Source of the DNA: Macrocybe gigantea
Taxonomy: Eukaryota > Basidiomycota > Agaricomycetes > Agaricales > Callistosporiaceae
DNA: 64,000 nt
Assembly (NCBI GenBank): GCA_011319805.1
Contig: SJRY01000206.1
Location: 124,001 to 188,000, forward strand
Reading direction: 5' to 3'
Part shown: one piece after another, positions 58,266-64,000 of the stretch
Position numbering within the stretch: the first letter of the stretch is position 1
Layout: every line of letters starts with the position of its first letter
Translations under genes and position numbers: made by a program
The notes under the pieces: generated by a model
Seen by the model: the letters and a program-made list of their open reading frames with translations, nothing else
Told to the model about the DNA's origin: nothing
Databases searched by the model: none

Positions 58266-59251
58266 ATGAAGTCCTACTTGCCCCTATCTTGTATAATCCT
58301 TGTTTCCATGGCCCGACCAGCACCACCGGCAGAACAGCCAGCGCCATTCGACCCATCTCGGGTCAAGATAGACAAGCACGTGACATTCACAACATCTAAC
58401 GAGATTGCAGTTTGGAGAGAATATATCTCCAAACATCCCGTGTAAGTCGATGCCACTTTGTTCACGTCTTTCTGACTCGCAATCATCTTTCTCAAGCTGC
58501 GATAGCCATCGGGCGCATGTAGCGTACTTAACCCGAGAGGACTGTGCCAAGGGCAACCAGAAGGTCGCAAGCGTTGGATTCCAATATCACGTCGAAGCGT
58601 ATACTGCGCCCGAGCTGGCCGGAAGGTTACAGGAAGGCCGAGCGCCGTGTATCTCTCAGCTCCTCAAGAATCCCGCCCACGAGGGTATGCCCAAGGCAGC
58701 AACAGGCATTTGTTACCAAGTCGACATCCACTCCGCGTCGCCTCACACGGGAGTCAGCGGGATGCTAAACGAGCAACGGCCGCCAGCTACCCCAGAAGAA
58801 GCCCTCCGTCTCTATAAGAGACGCTACAAACGTAACCCAGAGTAAGCATGCACTGGTATCTCGGTCTCGGGATGATGTAACTTACGACAGACAAAGTTGC
58901 AGTTTTTCGGGGACGTGGTTGACCAAGCATCTATGCGTCGGTAGAAATAGAAGGGGGATGGTGACCACGGGTTTCACCTATCAAAATCATTGTACATCGC
59001 CGTACGTAAAGGATATCCCGCCAGAAGCCACGGGCCTATGCCATCGACGCACAGCTAAAGATGTCCTCCAAAATCCGCCTCGATTGGTAGCTGAGCAGAA
59101 TCGGGGGCCCCAGCAGGACCGGGGGCATCAACAAAATGGGGGGCCTCAGCAGGACCGGGGGCATCAGCAGAACCGGGGGGGCAGCGAAAATTCTGCTCCT
59201 TCACGCCACCGTGCTAGTACAAACCCTGCTCTCACCAACCTTCTGAATTGA
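58266..59251 (+). CDS. Secreted cysteine-rich two-module protein, gene 1
   Basis: Exons 58266-58441 (176 nt), 58497-58841 (345), 58891-59251 (361); 293 residues. Signal peptide at the start (Met-Lys-Ser-Tyr-Leu-Pro-Leu...Ser-Met-Ala). Exon 1 then gives a Pro-rich stretch (Ala-Pro-Pro-Ala-Glu-Gln-Pro-Ala-Pro). Exon 2 and exon 3 each carry four Cys in matching places: Cys, then Cys-Ala/Val-x-Asn/Arg, a Gly-Phe-(Gln/Thr)-Tyr strand, Cys, and a Met/Ile-Pro...Ala-Thr-Gly-(Ile/Leu)-Cys end. Thus two copies of one module, one per exon (my reading). The C-terminal tail repeats Gln-Gln-Asp/Asn-Arg-Gly-His, Gln/Gly/Asn/Arg-rich. The family is not recognised. Function unknown; an extracellular role is likely. 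Confidence 0.75.
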
Positions 59252-59667
59252 ACGGACGCGAAGTGGCGAGCGTCACCGCCGGAATATATTTTTTTTCCAG
59301 GAGCTGAGCGAGATCTTGATTCATCATGGATGATCAGAGCAGGCGTTCCACCAGATGCGAACAGGCTAATGCAACAATACCTGTCTTTAGAGGGAATAGT
59401 GATGTGTTTTTGCTGTGATTAGAGTCACCTGGATGACAATTGTTTGATGCACAGCTATGCCTCTTCCCTCCCTCCCCCGATCCTTTTACAAGCCGTACCG
59501 TTATGCATTACCGCACTCTACACGTCATGCTCCTAGGACGGAGACTGATGCGAGCCGTATGTATCACGACCCCACGCATAATTAACGGTGCCTTAGGCGG
59601 TCCTCTCTGGCGATCCTCGCATTGGACTAGTGTAATGCCCATTAAACCTGATTCATCTACATACAGG
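59252..59667. other. Spacer with repeated upstream block
   Basis: About 415 bases. It contains one copy of the recurrent GCCGGAATAT / GAGCGAGATCTT block without a gene downstream, as if a gene copy had been lost. Confidence 0.5.
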
Positions 59668-59823
59668 ATGACCGGCGTCTTCACGGCAGTCTAGCTCGTG
59701 GCCACCAAGGGCCAACAACCTCCTGAGAGCGATTGGCAGAGGGTCAACCACGTCGAGACCCAGGCGCAGCTGTCCGTCTTGAGACAACTCCGTGACCAAT
59801 ATCAGGCAAAGGGCGATGAGTGA
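59668..59823 (+). pseudogene. Truncated copy of the phosphatase gene 3' end
   Basis: About 155 bases nearly identical to 57092-57247, including the stretch that encodes Gln-Leu-Arg-Asp-Gln-Tyr-Gln and the final Asp-Glu-stop. The catalytic Cys motif lies outside the copied part, and a TAG interrupts the frame near 59692. The flanking 3' sequence is also copied. This shows that the duplication unit began within the phosphatase gene. Confidence 0.8.
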
Positions 59824-60541
59824 GAGACCCTTGGAATTTCAAAAAGGCCAGTCACCTGTATACGAGTCGTCTTGCATCGCTCAATTTACAGCAGCTTTGG
59901 TTTTTACCGCGAAGATTGTACATCGCAAGGCCAGGTTCAACAACGATCATTGCAAACTGTCTTTACTATTAAATGCATTTGGCATACCGTTCGCCTTTGC
60001 CCGACTTGCACAACTACGATAGGCGTGATAGGCTAAGCCTTATGCTTATCGCATCGGAATAACTCATCTCTGGTCTCGTAGACTGATTGTGAGGGTCCAT
60101 GAAGAGACGATGGAAGCGGGAAAAGCTGCCGAAGGCAGTTCAGCTTACCAGCTGGCCAGATATCGAGACACCACGTATAGATGCACAGCATAGGAATTTC
60201 GCAACGGGAAAGCGCGCCCAGCAGGCAAACAGATATATCAAGCATTCGCGGCTTGAGACTCTAAGGGAGCTTTGTGGAGCGAGCGAGCGAGCTGGTCAGA
60301 GTGGAGAGCGTTGCCGCCGGGGTATATATATATTTCCCAGCGTCCAAGCAGAGCAGGCGTTCAGACATGTTTTTTCTTTAAAGCTGACCGCCGTAAAGAA
60401 GCTGACAGTTTATCTCAGCTCAGCTTCAATACTGATATCACTCCACGATCAAAAACAACGTCGACACCATCAAATCCAATATATCGGATTCCAACCAAAC
60501 CCTGATGCTCTCTTCAAGAGCTGCGCATTGAGACTACTCAG
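59824..60541. other. Duplicated spacer before secreted gene 2
   Basis: Homologous to 57248-58132, with small gaps. It includes the altered GCCGCCGGGGTATATATATATTTCCCAG form of the recurrent block and the TATA element at 60542. Confidence 0.6.
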
Positions 60542-60551
60542 TATTTATAAT
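60542..60551 (+). promoter_or_regulatory. TATA element of secreted gene 2
   Basis: TATTTATAAT, about 135 bases before the ATG, in the same context as in genes 1 and 3. Confidence 0.5.
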
Positions 60552-60676
60552 ATGGAAAGATGAGCGGTCGAGTTTCTCCACCGGACAGGTTCCGCAATCA
60601 TACTCCACCACCCCGAACGCGCTGGCCGCCATCGAGTCGACTCCAACCTATCTTGACAAATTCACCATTCGACGAC

Positions 60677-61708
60677 ATGAAGATCTACTTGCTCCTATCT
60701 TGTATGATCCTTGGTTCCATGGCCCTACCAGCACCACCGGCAGGACAGCCAGCACCACCGGCAGAACAGCCAGCGCCATTCGACCCATCTTGGGTCAAGA
60801 TAGACATGGCCGTGATGTTCGAGACAGCCAACGACAGGACAGCTTGGAAAGAATATATCTCCAAAAATCCGATGTAAGGCGATGCCCCTTTGTTCGTTTA
60901 AATCTTTCTGAATCGCTATCGTCCTTCTCAAGCTGCGATAGCCATCGGACGTATCCAAAGGGGGGCATGACCCGAGAGGACTGTGCCAAGAACAACCAGA
61001 GGATGGCCAGCGTTGGATTCCAATATGACGTCCAAGCATATCATGCGGCCAATCTGCAGGGAAGGTTACAGGGAAACGAAGCGCCCTGTATCTCTCAGCT
61101 CATCGGGAATCCCGCTCACAAGGGTATGCCCAAGACAGCAACAGGCACTTGTTACCAAGTCGATGTCTACATCAGGTCGCCTCCCTCTAGAGTCAGGCCA
61201 CAGTCCTCTGAGCAGGGGGGAATGCCTAATGAGCAACCGCCACCAGCTACCTCAGAAGAATCTCTCCGTCCATATAGGAAACACTACAAAAAGAACCCAG
61301 AGTAAGCACGCGCTGGTATCTCAGTCTTACGATGTAACTCACGACAGACAAAGTTGCCGTCCTTTGGTGACGACGGTGACCGCGCATATATGCGTCGATA
61401 GAAATAGAAGGGGGATGGTGACTACGGGTTTCACCTATCAAAACCGTTGTAGATCGCCGTACGACAAGGACATCCCGCGAGATGCCCAGGGCCTATGCCA
61501 TCAACGCACAGCCGAAGATGTCTTGCGAAATCTGCCTCCATTGGAAGCTAAGCGGAAACGAGGGGCTCGGCAGAACCGAAGGGCTCAGCAGAGTCGGGGC
61601 GCTCAGCAGGACCGAGGGCATCAACAGAACCGGGGGGCTGGCCAAAATTCTGCTCCTCCACGACACCGTGCTAGTACAAACCCTGCTCTCGCGAACATTC
61701 TGAATTGA
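60677..61708 (+). CDS. Secreted cysteine-rich two-module protein, gene 2
   Basis: Exons 60677-60873 (197 nt), 60933-61301 (369), 61348-61708 (361); 308 residues. Paralogue of gene 1 with the same signal peptide type and a longer Ala-Pro-Pro-Ala-Gly/Glu-Gln repeat in exon 1. Both four-Cys modules are present: Glu-Asp-Cys-Ala-Lys-Asn-Asn and Ala-Thr-Gly-Thr-Cys-Tyr in exon 2, and His-Ile-Cys-Val-Asp-Arg-Asn and Gln-Gly-Leu-Cys-His in exon 3. The C-terminal tail contains several Arg/Gln-Asn/Ser-Arg-Gly units differing in number from gene 1. Exon junctions are at the same codon phases as gene 1. The family is not recognised. Confidence 0.75.
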
Positions 61709-62126
61709 ACGGACGCGAAGTGGCGAGCGTCACTGCCGGAATATTTTTTTTCCAGGATCTGGGCGAGATCTTGATGCACCATGGATGATTAGAGCACGCG
61801 TTCAGACATGTTTCTTGTAGCTGGCCGCCTTAATGAAACCACTGATTCATCTCAGCTAGGCACTGCATCAGCTGATTCGTCAACGATACAAAACGTCGAC
61901 ACCGTCAAATTCAATATATCGGATTACAACCGGACCTTACAGGGTTGGACGTTCTCTTCAAGATCTGCGCATCGAGACTCTGGGTGCTCAGTATTTATAG
62001 TATGGAAAGATGAGCGGCCGAGTTCTCCACCGGACAGGTTCCGCAATCATACGCACACCACCCCGAACGCGCTGGCCGCCGTCGAGTCGACTTCAACCTA
62101 TCTTAACAAACTCGCCACTCGACGAC
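61709..62126. other. Spacer before secreted gene 3
   Basis: About 418 bases holding the recurrent upstream block (61735) and the TATA element at 61992. No phosphatase sequence was seen here, so this unit is shorter than the other two. Confidence 0.5.
61992..61999 (+). promoter_or_regulatory. TATA element of secreted gene 3
   Basis: TATTTATA, about 135 bases before the ATG, matching genes 1 and 2. Confidence 0.5.
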
Positions 62127-63070
62127 ATGAAGTCCTACTTGCTCCTATCTTGTATGATTCTCGGTTCCATGGCTTTACCGGCACCACCGGCAGGACAGCC
62201 AGGGCCATTCGACCCATCTCGGGTCGCGGTGAAGAAAGCCATGAACTTTGCGACAGTCAACGACATGATAGCTTGGAAAAACTATCTTTTCATCCATCCC
62301 GTGTAGGTCGATGCCCCCCCTCCCCATTCGTTCACGCCTTTCTGACTCGCTATTGTCCTTCTCAAGCTGCGATGGCCATCGGACGCATGTAAAGCAGGTG
62401 ACCCGAGAGGACTGTGCCAGGGGCAACCAGAAGGTCGCAAGTGTCGGATTCCAATATCATGACCAAGAATATGCTGCGCCCAATCTGCGGGGAAGGTTAC
62501 AACAAGGCCGAGCGCCGTGTCTCTCTCCGCTCAGCAAGGATCCGGGTCACAAGGATATGCCCAAGACAGCAATAGGCACCTGTTACACCGTCAACGTCCG
62601 ATGCGACTCGCATCTCACGAGAGTCAGGCCCACCAACTCCGAGTCGGAGAGCGTGCTAAATGGGCAAATGCCGCCAGCTACCATGGAACAATTTCTCCGT
62701 CACTATAGGGATCACTACAAAAAGAACCCAGAGTAAGCACGCGCTGGTATCTCAGTCTTGGGACGATGTAACTCACGACAGACAAAGTTGCAGTCTTCCG
62801 GGGACGCAGTCCACCAAGCATCTATGCGTCGACAAAAATAAAGGGGAGACAGTGATCATGGGTTTCACCTATCAAGGCCGTTGTAGATCGCCGTATGAAA
62901 GGGATATCCTGCCAGAAGCCGTGGGCGTATGCCATCAACGCACAGGCCAAGAGGTCCTTCAAGACCTGTCTCGATTGGCGGCTGAGCCGAATCAGGGTGC
63001 TGGCAAAAATCCTGCTCCTCCGCAACACCGTGCTAGTGCAAACGCTGCTATCACCAACCTTCTGAATTGA
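62127..63070 (+). CDS. Secreted cysteine-rich two-module protein, gene 3
   Basis: Exons 62127-62302 (176 nt), 62367-62732 (366), 62782-63070 (289); 276 residues. Same signal peptide (Met-Lys-Ser-Tyr-Leu-Leu-Leu) and both four-Cys modules: Glu-Asp-Cys-Ala-Arg-Gly-Asn and Ile-Gly-Thr-Cys-Tyr in exon 2; His-Leu-Cys-Val-Asp-Lys-Asn and Val-Gly-Val-Cys-His in exon 3. Unlike genes 1 and 2 the Gln/Gly/Asn/Arg repeat tail is nearly absent, leaving Asn-Gln-Gly-Ala-Gly-Lys. The basic segment in module 2 has also changed. So the tail varies most between paralogues. Confidence 0.75.
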
Positions 63071-64000
63071 AGGGACGCAGCGTGGAACTGGAACTGGAAC
63101 ACATTAATCATACGTGACCTCGGAATAGTTGCTATGATACCTGTCGGCGATCCACAGATATATTGTAGACTTGGCTCAATTATGATATCCTCGCCACTGG
63201 ACCTGTGAGAGTGAGTATGAGCGTTTTGCAGGACACGCGAATTGCTAGCATCGACGAGGTCATCAATGCCTGTACGCCAATCACAACGTACGCGCAGGAC
63301 GTGCATGCAGCAAGGTTCGGCGCTGTCGCATCGCTCGGACCTAGTCGATTTCGATTGCAACAATTAAACCAACCTTGAGAGCCACAAAGGTGGGATATTG
63401 ATATTCCCTTGATCTATAACCTAATGTGTGTGGCGTTGATGAAAGCAATAGACATGATTAGATAGTGTAACCATATAGGATGAAAGCCGAAGCCGAACCC
63501 TTTGCCTTCAAGCTCGCACTATCGACGAGCGATGTATGCTTGGTTGCGTGATACTTTTATACTAAATACTGTCAATTGCGTTTCCTTCGAGCACTCGCCT
63601 CCACAGCCAGGAGCGACAGTGCTTCCGAGGTACGTCCATACCTTCTGCTTGTGTCTGGATGCCGAAATTGAGTAGAACTCGCCATACCCTTACGTCTTGC
63701 AGTTTCTAGCAAACTGTGCCTCATTGTTGTTGGAATGGAGAACAGTCAGTGGAATTGTATCATAATCTTTCTCCGAAATCGTTACACTTGAAGAAGCGTA
63801 GCCTTCTCCCGTCCCAGGTGAGCGGCCTTGATCTGCCTGCCATTGAAGCCCTTCGCAATGACTGTTTGAATGTCACCTGGGACTACATCCAACGCATTGT
63901 CGCTCCACTTGACTTCCTCCTCAGGCCCATCGACGCTGAGGAACAGTCCTTTAACAGGCCGTTCTACTGATAGAGTCACGAGTTCTCCATCTACTTTGAC
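63071..64000. other. Right end of the window, no supported gene
   Basis: A short plus-strand frame (63716-63970) ends in Gln-Ser-Phe-Asn-Arg-Pro-Phe-Tyr; it might be the end of an unseen gene or chance. Nothing else is recognised. Confidence 0.35.

Noticed and set aside
63716..63970. 84-codon open frame at the right end
   Set aside because: No recognisable family and no splice partner; may be chance.

Overview
This is a nuclear window from a filamentous basidiomycete, most likely an agaricomycete. Genes are split by many introns of about 45-80 nt, and the gene set is fungal: a division 1 chitin synthase, AP-2 sigma, EB1, a Glo3-type ArfGAP, a secreted S10 carboxypeptidase, a CsbD-like protein, a Crinkler-type protein and a NACHT-ankyrin protein. 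No tRNA, rRNA, CRISPR array or complete transposon was recognised.

Layout. 1-4.6 kb: the 3' end of a UBA-containing E2 ubiquitin-conjugating enzyme, then a Glo3 ArfGAP. 5-9.8 kb: a NACHT STAND protein whose ankyrin and membrane tail is frame-broken and ends in a 0.5 kb direct tandem repeat. 11.2-13.7 kb (minus): a Crinkler-like gene. 14.7-18.2 kb: a FAD-linked lactone-oxidase-like gene, then the AP-2 sigma subunit. 20-26.3 kb: an F-box/LRR-like gene, a CsbD-like gene, a ThDP-dependent enzyme (minus) and a Cys-rich secreted peptide (minus). 27.8-34.9 kb: serine carboxypeptidase (minus), a small basic CCDC137-like protein and an MFS monocarboxylate-type transporter. 38.3-46.9 kb: four paralogues of a helical, membrane-hairpin protein family. 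47.6-55.2 kb: a second F-box-like gene (minus), EB1 and chitin synthase. 56.7-63.1 kb: a small tyrosine phosphatase and three tandem secreted cysteine-rich proteins, with a broken copy of the phosphatase inside the duplicated block.

Two accessory clusters stand out. In the 38-47 kb cluster, three plus-strand genes share the same exon lengths, including a 13-nt microexon, and place two hydrophobic stretches between helical arms. A shorter minus-strand relative lacks that hairpin. The layout resembles alpha-helical pore-forming protein families, but this is inference only. The 58-63 kb cluster encodes secreted proteins built from two copies of a four-cysteine module, one per exon, followed by a variable Gln/Gly/Asn/Arg-rich tail. 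I know no named family for either.

Caution on sequence quality. Many otherwise conserved genes carry single-base frame breaks, mostly at short homopolymers. Two tandem 0.5 kb copies differ only by single-base gaps. Uncorrected indels in the assembly are therefore a serious alternative to pseudogenisation throughout. Exon boundaries given here were read by eye from splice signals, phase and family similarity.
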